Shown: positions 33,201 through 45,728, counted from the stretch's first letter. The stretch: DNA of 64,000 nt from Zasmidium citrigriseum (GCA_002786025.1 NHNW01000021.1:248001-312000), one strand, 5' to 3'. Numbers and translations: made by a program. Notes: generated by a model from the letters alone, not told the origin.

Positions 33201-35540
33201 ACCAAAGTACGCCTGGGGAGGCTTCCGCATGCCGAGTTTGGTTGGAATGACTGTGCGCGGCACGAGCAGGTCTTGGATCGTCTGTTTCGAGGATTGGGAC
33301 AAACCGTCCCATGCTTTCGAGACCACCGGGAGCACGTTAGAGGCCACTGCGGGCGTAGCCGTGAACGTCTGGCCTTGACCAAAACCTCTGCCATCGCTCT
33401 CGACAATCCACCTCAGCCAGGGCACGATCTGAAGTTCGTCCCAGCCGATAGAGGAGAGCTGGCCAGGTGATAGACCTTTCGTGAGCCGGAATGGGATGGT
33501 GTCAGGAGGTGTAGGAAAGTCGTGTGGAATCTTGGCGCTGTTCACGAAAGTTCGGATCTGGCCCATTTGCAGCACTGGGGAGGAGGAAGTGCCAAGGTGC
33601 TCTTCACTGATACTTGCAATAGTGCCATCGAACAGACTCTGTACCACACCGGCGTCCATCTCTTGACGGGAAACCTTGGTACAAGCCCACTTGACAAGCT
33701 CAGTGACCTGCTTTTCTGAAAGCGCCTGCGCTTCAAGTTCCTTCTTGATGTCGCCGTTTGTGATGTCAGACAGGAGCCCGTAATCTCGAAGCTTGGTCAG
33801 GAATTCGTTGGCCTTGTCCATCAACTCATCGGGCACAACCGGTATGCCGTCCACGAAGCTGAGATCTTCTGTTGCGACTCGAACTTGCTGACTTGGAAGG
33901 ACACCTCTGGTCGAAAGAATATCGATGCTTGCTTTCTGATTGCACATCCAGAACGCCTCCTCGATGTATTGGCCCACTCTTGCAGACGGCGTTGACTCTG
34001 CGTAGTTGTATTGCCGGTAAGTGTGGACCGCCGCAGGCATCACAGCCTCAACGTCTTGACTCGTGATCTTCTTCCGGCCATCTGCAGCTGCAGTTCGCTC
34101 AAGCCTGAGCTTCAACTCTCCCATATCTCCTGTGTACGCTATGCGACAGGCGATACCCGCGACACGAAGCATCTCGATGTTCCAGTCTCGGACGTAGCGC
34201 GCATTCAGATCTATGCTCTCTCGTTCGACAGTTGGAATGACGGATGGTGCAGAAATATGGGCAAGAAGGCCAGTAGTCTGCGCAGTTGGAAAGCCGATGA
34301 ATATCTTGCCGTTCTTCGTCGGCAGCACAGATGCAAAGATCTCAGTCGCCTTCTGAGAAGAGCTGCCTGCAGAAGAACTCGTCGATGCCGTCGTCTCATC
34401 AAAGGAGGATGTCAAGATCGAGATGCGCGTGTGCTTTGGAGGTGGCTTCTTCGTTGCTCGCTCGAGTTCAGCAGCGAGCGCCTTGCTGACGTATGTTTGT
34501 ACGTTGACTGTGCTGATGCGGATGAACACAGTAGATGAACTGAAGCCTGCAAGATCCTCGGCAATAGCCTGTTGGAGTATCTCTTCTTCGCGCTGCGCCT
34601 TCTTACTACTTGCATTCCCAGCGGCGCCGCCAGTGAACTTCCCAAACCAATTGCGAAGACTGGTCACGCCAAGGTCGTTCTGTGATTGTGCCGCAGTAGC
34701 ATTCTGTATCGATGAAACCGCACGCCGATTCCAGCCGACGACGTTCATCCAACGAGCATCGATTTGCGCATTCTGGTATTCGACATCAACGATCTTCATG
34801 AGGCCGTCTTTCGTCTTAGGATTGACGTCGCTGGGGATCTTGACGCTCGCGCCGGGAGACATCTTCTTGGTGAGACTCAATATGTTCCAGTCGTCTAGCC
34901 ATAGCTCTATGTTCTGAAGGCCAACAAACGTCAAGCTCGTTGCCAGGAATTGGCATAGACTCAAGAGCTGTGGCACTGGTGTAGTCTGACTTCTGTAGTC
35001 CAGCAAGAAGGTAGTACCCTGGCTTGCTTCGGCCAGTTTCCCTCGTCGAGTGAACAAACTGTCCTTCTTCCAGTAGAAGGCCATCGTCTGGTTCCCTGAG
35101 CTCACGAAGGGAGATTCGCAGTCTGCAAAGACAGAGTAGAACCCCACACCGAACGCCCCGATCTTTGTTTCGTCTGGATTGCCCTCCGCTATCCGCTTCA
35201 ACCGTTGCCAGTCCGTCTCTTTGAAGATCTCGCCATCGTTGGATACTATCAGTGTCTTGAGTGTGTGATGAAGAAGGGTGTGTTTGAGGTGCTCGGACGG
35301 GTCTTGTGTCTGAGGTAGAGGTACTGTCGCAGAGGGCAGTGTCTCGAAGCGTATCGTGACTTTCGAGGCCTGTGCATCCGCGGCGTTCTGGATCAACTCT
35401 CGTAGTGTGGTCCACTCTCCAGAGTATCGAGCCAGGACCTTGTCGATCAAGGCTCGAGTGTTTACTGTGACAGCCTCTTCGTCCTCGAGGCTGCCCATGG
35501 TCTTCTCTCGCATGCGAGCGAGATTCTGAGACGCAGCCAT
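30269..35540 (-). CDS. Sacsin-like HATPase-domain protein (DUF3684 type) with C-terminal HExxH
   Basis: This very large protein has two exons, 35540..31357 and 31304..30269, with a 52-nt intron; 1739 aa. The N-terminus carries an Hsp90/sacsin-type ATP-binding fold: LRELIQNAADAQASKVTI (N box), IVSNDGEIF (D-x-G) and KIGAFGVGFYSVFADCESPF (G-rich lid), all within residues 40-150. The middle 1200 residues are typical of the fungal DUF3684 family. The C-terminal region has a charged coiled-coil stretch (AAESRIAESERAKREEEQRR), a Ser/Pro/Gln-rich linker and a terminal block with LCHELAHNLVKQHDAQHSYY near residue 1700. HELAH followed by spaced His and Glu looks like a zinc-binding HExxH site, though protease activity is not shown. 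A chaperone-like role is inferred from sacsin. It is divergent from CSE1. Confidence 0.9.
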
Positions 35541-36057
35541 CTCTGCGGTGTTCTGTGTTTGAATATCGAATACGCAAATAGGGAACTGATCAGGTCATCA
35601 TGTAGGACGATTCCCGAGGCGAAGGCAGTGCGCAGGCGGCGGGCTGAAGCAAAGCGAACGCTGAAGGTGGCGTAGACGGAGCAGCCTGAGGGGGCGAAGA
35701 GAGCGTATTATCTCCGGAAGAGAAGGAAGGTTCCAGGCCACTGAAAGGAAGAAAGCGCCTCTAAAAGAGTCCTCCAGCGCGGAGATGCCAGATCGCCCGG
35801 ATCGATCTGCTCAAGTCACGCGCAAAGACGATGAGATTCACTCACAAGCACACGCCAGATTCACATGTCATCGCCGGGCACGCGTTGTCTCCAGGGTCCC
35901 CTGCATGTGAGGCGTTCGCCGCGCCGGGCCGAACCTTGAGCAGCGAAGTGGGCGACCAGAGCTCTTCTGGCACTCTGTTTACTCTCCGCCCAACAACTTT
36001 GTCTCTGAGCCACTCTCTTCTCTCTTCTTGTACTGTAATTCAGTCAGCGCAGCGGAG
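35541..36057. promoter_or_regulatory. Divergent promoter region, sacsin-like gene / CSE1
   Basis: This 517-bp spacer lies between two divergent start codons and is GC-rich on the left. No separate gene is seen; a pyrimidine-rich run (CTCTCTTCTCTCTTCTTG, about 36012-36030) lies just before the CSE1 ATG, as in many fungal leaders. Confidence 0.45.
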
Positions 36058-38997
36058 ATGGCTGTCAACCTGCAGTCCGTCGCGGACTTGCTGTCGGCCA
36101 GCTTGGATCCCCGCCAGAACAAGCAGGGTGAGTGGGCATGTGCTTCTCTTCACCAGCCTTCGCTAACTTTGCGTACAGCCGAGCAGTCGTTGAAGGCCGA
36201 AGAGTCGAAACCAGGCTTCTCCCTCGCTCTCCTCCAGATCGCCGCCACCGACTCATTCCCGCTACAGACCAGACTAGCGAGCTCACTGTTCTTCAAAAAC
36301 TTCGTGCGGCGAAACTGGACGAACGAAGATGGACAACACCAACTCCCTGCAAACGAGGTATCGACGATCAAGAGCGAGCTTATCGGCCTCATGGTCAAGG
36401 TCCCACCAGCCCTTCAGGCGCAACTGGGTGATGCTATCAGCGTCATTGCGGACAGCGACTTTTGGGAGAGGTGGGACACGCTCGTCGACGACCTAGTATC
36501 ACGCCTGACGCCTGACAACGCCGTCGTCAACAACGGAGTTCTGCAAGTCGCCCATTCGATCTTCAAGAGATGGGAGCCATTGTACAGATCAGACGACCTC
36601 TATACCGAGATCAATCATGTGCTGTCGAAGTTTGCGGTGCCCTTCTTGCAGCTGTGGGAGAATACGGACAAGATGATCACACAGAATGAGGGCAACAAGG
36701 AGGTGCTCAAAGCACACTACGGCACACTGGATCTCATCATTAAGTTGATGTACGATCTGTCAACGCACGATATGCCACCTCAGTTCGAGGAGTCGCTGGG
36801 CGTCATCTCAAGTCTTCTGCACAAGTACTTGACCTACCAAAATGCCGCCCTTGACACGGACGACGACTCAGAAGCCGGTCCATTGGAAGAAGTACGGGCA
36901 GATGTCTTCCGGGTGCTGGTCCTGTACACTCGCAAGTACGATGAGGAGTTCAAGCAGTATTTGACTCAGTTCATTGGAACGTCTTGGAATCTGCTTACGA
37001 CTATTGGCCCTGAAGGCAAATACGATCTGGTGGTCAGCAGAGCGCTGGAATTCCTGACAACCATTGCGAGCATCCGCGAGCACGCAGAGAACTTCAACAA
37101 CGCAGACATCCTGGGCCAAGTCACCGAGCGGGTCGTAATACCGAATTTGTCATTGAGAGAATCAGATATCGAGACTTTCGAAGACGAGCCCATCGAATAC
37201 ATCCGAAGAGACCTGGAAGGTTCAGACGAAGACACGAGACGGCGATCCGCGACCAACTTCCTTCGCAAGCTGATGGAGCAGTTCGAGAAGCCAGTAACAG
37301 ATGTGGTCATGCGCTATGTCAACCACTTCCTAGGAGAGTACGCAAAGGACCGGAGTGCCAACTGGAAATCAAAAGACACCGCTGTCCATCTCTTCTCTTC
37401 TATTGCGGCAAAGGGCACGGCAACAGCTGCTAAGGGTATCTTGAGCGTCAACTCAAACGTCAATGTCATTGACTTCTTCCAAAACAACGTGGCGGAGGAT
37501 CTTACTGATGCCAATGCTCAACTCCTGCTGAAGGTGGATGCCATCAAGTATCTATATCTGTTCCGCAGCATTCTGTCTGCTCAGCAATGGCAAGCGGCAT
37601 TCCCGCTCCTCGTACAACACCTCAACAACTCCAACTATGTTGTCTACACATATGCGGCGATCGCCGTCGACCGAGCGCTCTACCTCACGGATGACCAGCG
37701 ACAACCGATCATCCCACGCGACAACATCGTGCCACTGGCCAAGGACCTGTTGCAGCACCTCTTCACGCTCGTCACGAAGGATACGAAGCCTGAGAAGGTC
37801 CAGGAGAACGAGTTCTTGATGAAGTGTGTCATGCGCGTTCTGATCGTGATACGAGAAGCTGTGGTTCCTATCATGGATCTCGTAACCACCAATCTCGTCA
37901 ACATCACCAAAGTCATTCGACACAACCCGTCAAATCCCGGCTTCTACTACTACCACTTCGAGTCATTAGGTGCCTTGATTCGATTTGCTGGTCCTCAGCA
38001 ACCTGAGAAGATCGAGTCGAGCCTGTTTCCAGCATTCATGGAAGTGCTGCAAAGCGCAGTGGAAGAGTTCACGCCGTACATTTTCCAGCTGTACGCACTG
38101 ATGGTTGCCACGAATCCATCTGGTCAACTTTCACCCAATTTCCAGCAGCTCGTCACACCGGTGCTGGTGCCAAGCATGTGGGAGAGCAAGGGCAACGTTC
38201 CAGCTCTGACTCGCTTGCTCGTGACCTTAATACCGCGAGGCGCCGAACAGATCGCAGCTTCAAATCAGACCGAGGCCATTCTGATCATCTTCCAGAAGTT
38301 GATCAGCAGCAAGGCCTACGAGAGCTATGCGATGGATCTCATCGAGACTGTCGTGCAGAGCTTCGCTGTGACTGCGCTCGAAAATTACTGGGTCAACATA
38401 CTCCAGCTCATGTTCCATCGCCTTTCGAACTCGAAGACGGAGAACTTCACGCTTCGCTTCGTTCGATTCTACCACTTGGTATCAGCACTGACTGACAAAG
38501 GTCTGGGTGCTGACTTCTTCATCGCCATTGCCGACAAGGTGCAAAAGAACGTCTTCACACCAGTCTACACGACCATCATTCTGCCAGATACCCAGAAGCT
38601 CAGCAGGCCAGTAGATCGCAAGACTGCTTGCATCTCATTAACACGGACTCTTGCCGACAGCCAAGCCTTCGTCGACCGCTACCAGAAGCGCGGCTGGACG
38701 ATCACCTGCGAAGCCCTTCTCAAACTCCTCATCAATCCTCCACTCCCACCAGCCGCCGACGACACCATCGAAGATCGGGACGTGGATGAGCTGGGCTTTG
38801 GAGCCGCTTTCACTCAACTCAACACCTGCAAGCGTCCGACGCCCGACCCATGGCCTGAAGTCACCGATGTCAAGGCTTGGGTTGGTGCTACCCTGCGAGA
38901 CGCTGACCAGAGACATTCAGGGCGGATTGGACGTTTCGTCAACGAGAAGCTGGATGACCAGGGCAAGGCTGCTCTGCAGAGCGTTATGCAGGGGTGA
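36058..38997 (+). CDS. CSE1: Exportin CSE1 (CAS), importin-alpha re-export receptor
   Basis: Cse1 returns importin-alpha to the cytosol together with RanGTP. Two exons, 36058..36127 and 36179..38997, give 962 aa, the usual length. The 51-nt intron has GTGAGT...ACAG ends and removal yields MAVNLQSVADLLSASLDPRQ then NKQAEQSLKAEESKPGFSLA, the classic importin-beta N-terminal HEAT repeat. The intron is stop-free and a multiple of three, so reading through it also stays in frame. Internal marks include LASSLFFKNFVRRNWTNEDG, NHVLSKFAVPFLQLWENTD, YVNHFLGEYAKDRSANWKSK and FHRLSNSKTENFTLRFVRFY. The whole protein is alpha-helical with no catalytic motif. It is an essential gene and looks intact. Confidence 0.97.
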   Translation: MAVNLQSVADLLSASLDPRQNKQGEWACASLHQPSLTLRTAEQSLKAEESKPGFSLALLQIAATDSFPLQTRLASSLFFKNFVRRNWTNEDGQHQLPANEVSTIKSELIGLMVKVPPALQAQLGDAISVIADSDFWERWDTLVDDLVSRLTPDNAVVNNGVLQVAHSIFKRWEPLYRSDDLYTEINHVLSKFAVPFLQLWENTDKMITQNEGNKEVLKAHYGTLDLIIKLMYDLSTHDMPPQFEESLGVISSLLHKYLTYQNAALDTDDDSEAGPLEEVRADVFRVLVLYTRKYDEEFKQYLTQFIGTSWNLLTTIGPEGKYDLVVSRALEFLTTIASIREHAENFNNADILGQVTERVVIPNLSLRESDIETFEDEPIEYIRRDLEGSDEDTRRRSATNFLRKLMEQFEKPVTDVVMRYVNHFLGEYAKDRSANWKSKDTAVHLFSSIAAKGTATAAKGILSVNSNVNVIDFFQNNVAEDLTDANAQLLLKVDAIKYLYLFRSILSAQQWQAAFPLLVQHLNNSNYVVYTYAAIAVDRALYLTDDQRQPIIPRDNIVPLAKDLLQHLFTLVTKDTKPEKVQENEFLMKCVMRVLIVIREAVVPIMDLVTTNLVNITKVIRHNPSNPGFYYYHFESLGALIRFAGPQQPEKIESSLFPAFMEVLQSAVEEFTPYIFQLYALMVATNPSGQLSPNFQQLVTPVLVPSMWESKGNVPALTRLLVTLIPRGAEQIAASNQTEAILIIFQKLISSKAYESYAMDLIETVVQSFAVTALENYWVNILQLMFHRLSNSKTENFTLRFVRFYHLVSALTDKGLGADFFIAIADKVQKNVFTPVYTTIILPDTQKLSRPVDRKTACISLTRTLADSQAFVDRYQKRGWTITCEALLKLLINPPLPPAADDTIEDRDVDELGFGAAFTQLNTCKRPTPDPWPEVTDVKAWVGATLRDADQRHSGRIGRFVNEKLDDQGKAALQSVMQG

Positions 38998-41900
38998 AAG
39001 AATAGTAGCATGAAGGAATGATGGGGTGCATGAGGTTGGCGTTGCGAGGCAGGGCAAGGTCATGAGTGCACGTGAGGGATGAGGAAAAAGTACTGGGAGA
39101 CTCTTGATACCACGGATCGCGCGTCGCTACGCGCCCAAAGGGAGGAAGTAAGCGAGTAGGTAGAGCCAGTCAGGCGCTGTAGGTAGTATGCCCCCAAATG
39201 GAAATGTAACATAGTCTGCGAAAAGTTCTCTGCTTTCTGCTTGGTTTGCATAGGAGCAACCACTGGATGTTCGATACGAGTGAGAGCGTCTATGTTTGTT
39301 GAAACACTGACTCCCAACTTGCCGCTTCAGCTCGAACTGGCCGACCTTCCGCGTAAAGTGGGGATCAGCTCTCTCCGTCACAATCAAATGGACTTGAGAT
39401 CTTGAAGGCCTTTTTGTTGGCTCAGTCCCCTGCGCAAAGTTGGGGACTTGCTGAATCGCTGGAAACATCTTACAGAGAGAACTGAACAATTTCTGAGCAC
39501 ATGTCTGCTCACGACCGCATGTTTACATGCAAGCACTAAACAATAGGGGCTTTGTGAATTGCTATTACCAAATGCCTACCAAACAATCGATCTGTGAAAA
39601 CAGCATGTCTGTCATCAAACAAACATACATTGCATACTGCCCTACCCCATTCCCAGAAACCCAACCCCTGCACCTGCAACTCCGTTTTCTTCACGAGCGC
39701 CAAGTGCGCAGCCGCCAGCCGCAATGCAATGCGCATGTGGCCAACCCCTGCCTTGGACGCCTTGTGCGATGAAGACCCGTTTGCGGTGACACCAGTTGCT
39801 GTGGTTGGGCCATGAAAAGACAAGCAGACAGGCAGGTGGGCGTGGGGTGTTTGGGGTGTTTGGGTGACACTGCGTCGCTTCTCCGCAAATGCAGCAAAGG
39901 GTGTGCAATTTATATGCCCTCCGCAATGTTGTAAAGTTGGAAGGGGCGTGGGGATGCAGGCACCCGGAGACGTACATACGCTGTTGGCGAGTACGGCAGA
40001 TTGGGTGTGTGGAGGGTGTTGGGAAATCTGGGACGGCTGGATGTAGTGATTTCTGAGGAAGTGTGGATGTAAGGGATGTTGGAAACAGATTTGGAGATTT
40101 GTGATCATCGATGTATGTCTTGCTGAAAAGAAGATGAAGGAGAGTGATATGGGTAAGATCTCGCTTGTGACATGACGGAAGTGTAGATTTGAGGGTTACG
40201 GGATGATGATCTTGGGCCTCGATGGATGTCGACGATCTTGCTGTGGCTTGGCTGAAAATGAGAAGGGTGACCGATCATTAAGCATGTTGAAACTGCGCCC
40301 AAGAAAAGGGAGGTAGGAGGTGACTCTCGAGGACGGGTGTGGTGCGAATCAATGGGGTATTGGCAGAAGTATTTGAAACGGGTCTCTCATCATCGACAAG
40401 AAGAGGTGGGCCACCGAATGCGGTGGTGGGAGGTCTGGACGCTTTCCTCGTCACAGAGAAACCGGCTTTGCTTGCCTCATAGTGTTGCGTTCGCGATGAG
40501 CTCCGCGAGACAGGATCGGTTTCGGATGAACGTGCGATCACGGTGTTCAAACCGGCAGTCGGAGAGGGCAAAGCATCAACGCTTCGAGAGCTGAACGAGG
40601 GTTTCGGGAGCTTCTTTTCGAACCATGGCGTTGAAGCAGGATGGCGACTCGGCGAGAACAAGATGGTGTCGTTGCGACAACTTCTCGGCCTTCGCCATGG
40701 CGCTCCACACGTGCCGATGTTGGGGATCGAGGATGGCGAATTGCGGGTTCGTCACAGACGGCGAACGCCATGGAAGAAATTTCTTATTGGGTCATCCTGC
40801 AGCGATGGAGTACAGTAGTTCTCATGGTCCGACAGTAACGTTGGTCGGCCGCGGTTGAGATGGAGTTTGGAGGAAGTCGGTTACGCAGTGAGACTTTAGC
40901 GGTGGGCTTGATGTTACTGATGCGACAATGGCGCCTTTCACGCAGCGTGGCCAGACAACTCTAGACCCTTTGCGCCGAGAGAAGACTTTTCACCTTCATG
41001 TTCGAAGTTCTCCAGATCTCAGCCAGGATGATTCCGGCAATCGCAAAGTCGGGTGCTTCAGATTGATGTCCCGACGATTGCGCCCTCAGCTTGGCGGGAT
41101 GGACTGTGTTGGATGGTGGTTTCTTGGAACGAAATTGCACGTGTGATGCAGGACCGGGCGCTTGCATAGTTGTGCTCGGCGTCGGACGTCTGCTGAAGAA
41201 CACGCACCCCCTCTCGTCATTGGCGGCGAGCAGGCGATGCAGCAGACGACTTCGGTGGTTCGAGACGACGGGCGCGACAAATCATCATGGCAGGTGCGGA
41301 GGCGCGAGTCGCAGTGCCCACGTCACGATCGAGTGCAGCACGATGGAGGTGTAGGTTCAAGACAGCATTCTCTTTCTCAGCACGCGAGTTGCGAACTGCA
41401 TCCGACCCGACCATGGCGCGGAGGGAGACCGGGACAAGTGAGATCGTCGGCGGCTTTTTACCCACAGATGCAGGTCGAGAAGGCAGCGAATAGGGAATGC
41501 GTGCCTGGCGGAAGCTAGCTCCTAATTTGTTTCATCAGAGTTCGCAGCACATAACGTGAACATAACCGGCTCTCCCAAACAACGGGGGACACGACGACTG
41601 CACCGCCGCCGCCATCAAGCATTCGTATGGCAAACGTCTAGAGCGGAGGGCAATTTGAGCAGATAGATGAGATGATGTCGAAATAGAGTCTTTCATTCTA
41701 CATTCCAATGACGTGAAATGTTGCTGCGCCAATCCATTCTCGCTCCAGAACTGCCAGCATTTGAAGACGCTCCTTCCCTCCTCCACCACTTCCTTCCACA
41801 AAGAAACAAAGACGCGACAATCGATCGAGCAACACTCCATTATCCGCGCTGATATCGAGGCATTATTCACCACAGACGAAGGCTCTGGCCGCTGGGCCTG

Positions 41901-42516
41901 TTTGGCGGCTTTGTCCTGGCATTGTGACTGCCACCCGTTTAACGAGCATCCAGGCCGGACGGACACCTAAAGTCGCCTCAGTGTTTCAGCCAACCCCTGA
42001 TCGTTAGCGCCATTTAAACTTTACAGCCGCTCCTCCATCAAAAGCGCCCCTTCCACCTTCACCACTCCTCCCTCCATCGACACCGACCAGCTCCACCACG
42101 CCCACCGAGGTTCACACTCGCTTTCTGCAGCAAGTTCTGCACCACGCTCTTTCAAAGCATCTCACACACACGCGCCGCCAGTCGCACAATTCTGTCGCCC
42201 GAGCCATCATCCTCTGTGAGGACCCGCCCGAGTGAGTTTCCCCATTGCATACTGGCCGCGTCCAGAACCATCATATACCATATCACAATGCCTGTCACAT
42301 GCGATGCAGTCTTTATAAGACGCCGTTCGCGGTCTTCTTTGACTCGCTTCTGAACTTCTCCACAATCGCACAAACACAATCATTGCCGCCCGTCTTCTGG
42401 CAAGACACGTGCTAACCCTCAAGTCAGTCATTCAAGCATAACCAGTCAATTGGATCTGTGATCCCGTAAACCGACATCAAAATCCGTCCGCAGCCTACGA
42501 GAAGCACCCGTCGAAA
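38998..42516. other. Gene-poor 3.5-kb interval
   Basis: This is the longest gene-poor non-transposon stretch. It has ordinary composition with no RIP signature, no inverted repeats at its ends and no recognised domain on either strand. The only coding-like signal is on the minus strand at about 40278-40790 (listed separately). The final 500 bp (about 42000-42516) is pyrimidine-rich and probably the promoter and long 5' UTR of the CAP gene. Confidence 0.4.
40278..40790 (-). CDS. Possible unknown Ser/Pro-rich protein, structure unresolved
   Basis: The minus strand shows coding-like codon use. One frame, about 40661..40278, reads FSPSRHPASTPWFEKKLPKP and continues through PPTTAFGGPPLLVDDERPV to a stop after SWAQFQHA, but has no ATG. 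An overlapping frame upstream (about 40790..40545) reads VTNPQFAILDPQHRHVWSAM. A spliced gene could join them, but I cannot find a convincing donor and acceptor pair. No domain is recognised. It may also be a decayed gene. Confidence 0.28.
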
Positions 42517-43529
42517 ATGCGCACCGCTCTGACCATCGCGGCCTTCGCCGCTGGCGCTCTCGCCGTCCCATACGCCAAGCGCGATGTCATCACCAACTAC
42601 GACGTTGTTTACGTGACCGACGTCGTCACTGTCACCGCCGGCCAGCTTCCCTCCGAGGCTCCAAAGGCCAAGCCATACCACTACCCTCACGGACACGGAC
42701 AACAATCAATTTCCACGACTGTTATCGAGCAGGTTTCCACGCAGGCCCCGTCGACCTACGTGGCCCCGCCACCATCTTCCACTCCTGAGCCGGAGCCAAC
42801 GACGCAGCCAACGTCGACCTACGTTGCGCCCAAGTCTTCTGCCCCAGCGTCGTCTCCTGCGGCTGCTGCTCCCAGCTCTAACGACTACTCGGACATCTGC
42901 GTTTACCACCACAACCTCCACCGCGCCAACCACTCGGCCCCTGACGTTCAGTGGCACCAAAAGCTCGCCGACACCGCCAAGACGATTGCCGAGAGCTGCG
43001 TCTACGCTCACAACACGTGCGTATATTCCGTGACAGAACGTGCGCGACATGTGCTAATTCCATTTCAGTGACGTTCCAGTCGAAGGTGAAACTGGCGGCT
43101 ACGGCCAGAACATCGCTGCTGGTGTCGAGGCTTCCAACATCTCTGCCATCATCACCGACCTGTTCTACAACGGAGAGGTGGGATACTTTGCCAACGAGTA
43201 CGGCAAGCCCGACCCCGATATGACCTACTTTGAGAAGTGGGGCCACTTCTCCCAGATCGTCTGGAAGGGCACCACCTCCGTCGGCTGCTACACTCAGTAC
43301 TGCCCGAACGGTCTCGCAAACGTTGGCACTGGCGTTTCCCCGTACTTTACTGTCTGCAACTACATGGGCCCAGGTAAGAGACGAAGTATCAAACCTGCAT
43401 AGTCACTGTCAGCTAACATTCGCTCCAGGCAACTACGCTGGCGAGTACGCTGACAACGTCCTGTCACCAAAGGGCGAGTCGACTGTCAACTGGAACGCTG
43501 GTCTCAACGGCGGCGCCGCCTCGTACTAG
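42517..43529 (+). CDS. Secreted CAP-domain (PR-1/Pry-like) protein
   Basis: This 301-aa secreted protein has a signal peptide (MRTALTIAAFAAGALAVPYA), a dibasic KR site, a Pro/Ser/Thr-rich, probably O-glycosylated linker (about residues 50-125), and a C-terminal CAP domain. Exons are 42517..43016, 43069..43373 and 43429..43529, with introns of 52 and 55 nt. CAP motifs are SDICVYHHNLHRANHSAPDV, VQWHQKLADTAKTIAESC, GHFSQIVWKGTTSVGC (with the H..S..VW signature) and YFTVCNYMGPGNYAGEYADN. Fungal Pry-type proteins bind and export sterols and fatty acids, and plant PR-1 relatives act in defence; the exact role here is inferred. The linker is typical of cell-wall or secreted Pry proteins in ascomycetes. 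All splice joins are in frame. Confidence 0.94.
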
Positions 43530-44604
43530 ACGGGGCCTTGCATCTTTTGCGGCTTCTTCTTTTGTGTGCGGACCCGCTGGGGTCATCAATTGCTGATAAC
43601 AGACAACTTATGAATGACTGAATCGGAAAACGGTCTTCTAGGAAATGTGCATCGGGGGCGTTTCATTTGAGTGGAAACTGGCATTCACACTCGTTTTACG
43701 AGTCACAACTGAGTACACATCAGCCTTTTACAACCCTGTCCAAACAACAGACCGGCTGCCCTTTTCACCACAAACAGAACACTGTCGCATTCTGGACTCG
43801 TACTGGCTGCATGGTCTGCTGGGCAGACGCGCTTGCACGAACGGCTAGATGGGATTCACGTGGCTCTGCGTTTACACTTCTACTTCTTCTGTGCATACTT
43901 TGTTGCGAGAGCGTTTTTAGGGGACGGATGGGGAGCATCATCAGGCTTGGAGCGATCAAACCTTCGATTCTGCAACGAGTACCATGTCTCCAGATGAAAA
44001 TACAACTGTTGATTTCACGACGACCCGTTTAAACATCGCCCAGGCGATGCAGTTCTTCATTTCACGCATGCTTGTCTGCTGCTGTGCACAGCCAATGATC
44101 GACACGACGGGCTGTTCGTGTTCGTGCGCTAAGGTTCATGGCGTGCGCGCATCCCTATAACGACTCTAATTAGAGAGGTGACGTTGCTGCTAATTTGCTT
44201 GGATGCTGTGCGCAGGTGGAGGGCCATTTAACACCCATGTTGAATGGAGGCTCTGCTCGTGAAGATGGCCAGAGCAATTTTGTGAAGACGGGGTTGTGCA
44301 TGGTTATACGATGCCTCTTCCCTGCGCTGCTCCAGGGCGAGGAGCTGAGGTGAGGTCAAACGTTCACGTGCTCTGGAGAGGAGGCGTTTAGGCGTTTTTG
44401 TTATCTTATCGGCATTCGCACCCGCAGCTCTTTCCCCTCACATGCCATGACACAATTGCCTCTCTTTTGCTGGTGACGAGCGATCCGCCTGTCTGGTATC
44501 ACAAGCAAAAAGTTTTTCTCCCTTTTGCTCCAGCTAAGTGGCCACGTTTTTCTTGCCTGCCATTTTGCGCAGACTTTTTGCCCCCCATCCACCGCCTTCC
44601 ATTG
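43530..44604. other. Intergenic DNA, CAP gene to DUF255 gene
   Basis: About 1.1 kb holds the CAP 3' UTR and the DUF255 promoter. The downstream frame is open upstream of 44605 to about 44398, but with no ATG. No other gene is recognised. Confidence 0.4.
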
Positions 44605-45696
44605 ATGCACGTTGCCGCTGCTCGAAGAGGAAGAACGCTGCTGCTGCTATCTCGGCGGTTCTCACCGGCTCAAGCTGCCCAGCCCAGAGCTTGCTGCTCT
44701 GTATCTCGAAATCGATACGTAAGCTCCAGCAAAACTTCTTTTCTGGACTCCAATGTAAGGACTGGTGTTCCCTCCACTTGTACGAGAAATCTGAGAAGCT
44801 ACGCGACTATGGACACGCCCCGAGGACCGGATCGAGCTGTCTCGCTCACGAATCGCTGCGGCGAGAGTAAAAGTCCGTATGTTCGATCGCATATGGAGAA
44901 TCCCACCGCTTGGCAACTCTGGACACCTGAGACCTTGGAGCTGGCGAGACAGACGAATCGACTGCTGTTTGTGAGCATTGGATACTCGGCGTGCCACTGG
45001 TGTCATGTCATGGCCCATGAGTCTTTTGACGATCCGAGGATTGCGCAATTATTGAATGAACACTTCATCCCGATTAAGATTGATCGTGAAGAGAGACCGG
45101 ATATCGACAGACAGTACATGGATTTCTTGCAGGCGACGAATGGCGGTGGAGGCTGGCCGTTGAATGTCTTTGTGACCCCGGATCTAATGCCGATCTTTGG
45201 TGGAACTTACTGGCCTGGCCCGAAGAGTGAGAGGGCGAAGATGGCGGGAGCGTCGTTTGAGCAGATTCTGTTGAAGGTTGCTACGGCTTGGAAAGAGCAA
45301 GAGGCGAAATGTCGGGAAAGTGCAGCGGAGATTACCAGACAACTGAGGGAGTTTGCTCAAGAGGGGAATCTTGGAGGGAGGGACGGGAAGGGAGACGAGA
45401 ATGATGCGTTGGAGCTGGATTTGCTGGATGATGCTTTCCAGCATTACAAGCAAAGGTACGATCCCAAGTTTGGAGGGTTCGGAGCTGCGCCCAAGTTCCC
45501 AACTCCTGTTCACATCCGGCCGTTGTTGAGAGTTGCTTCGTACAAGAAGGAGGTCAGAGAGATCGTTGGAGAGGATGAATGCATTCAAGCGAGGGCTATG
45601 GCTGTCAAGTCGTTGGAGAACATGGCGAAAGGAGGCATCAAGGATCAGATTGGCAATGGATTTGCGAGGTATTCAGTCACGAGAGACTGGTCGCTG

Positions 45697-45728
<32 letters not shown>

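Noticed and set aside
39536..40108. 190-codon minus-strand open frame
   Set aside because: No ATG-context support, no domain, no coding bias, overlapping frames of similar length on both strands.
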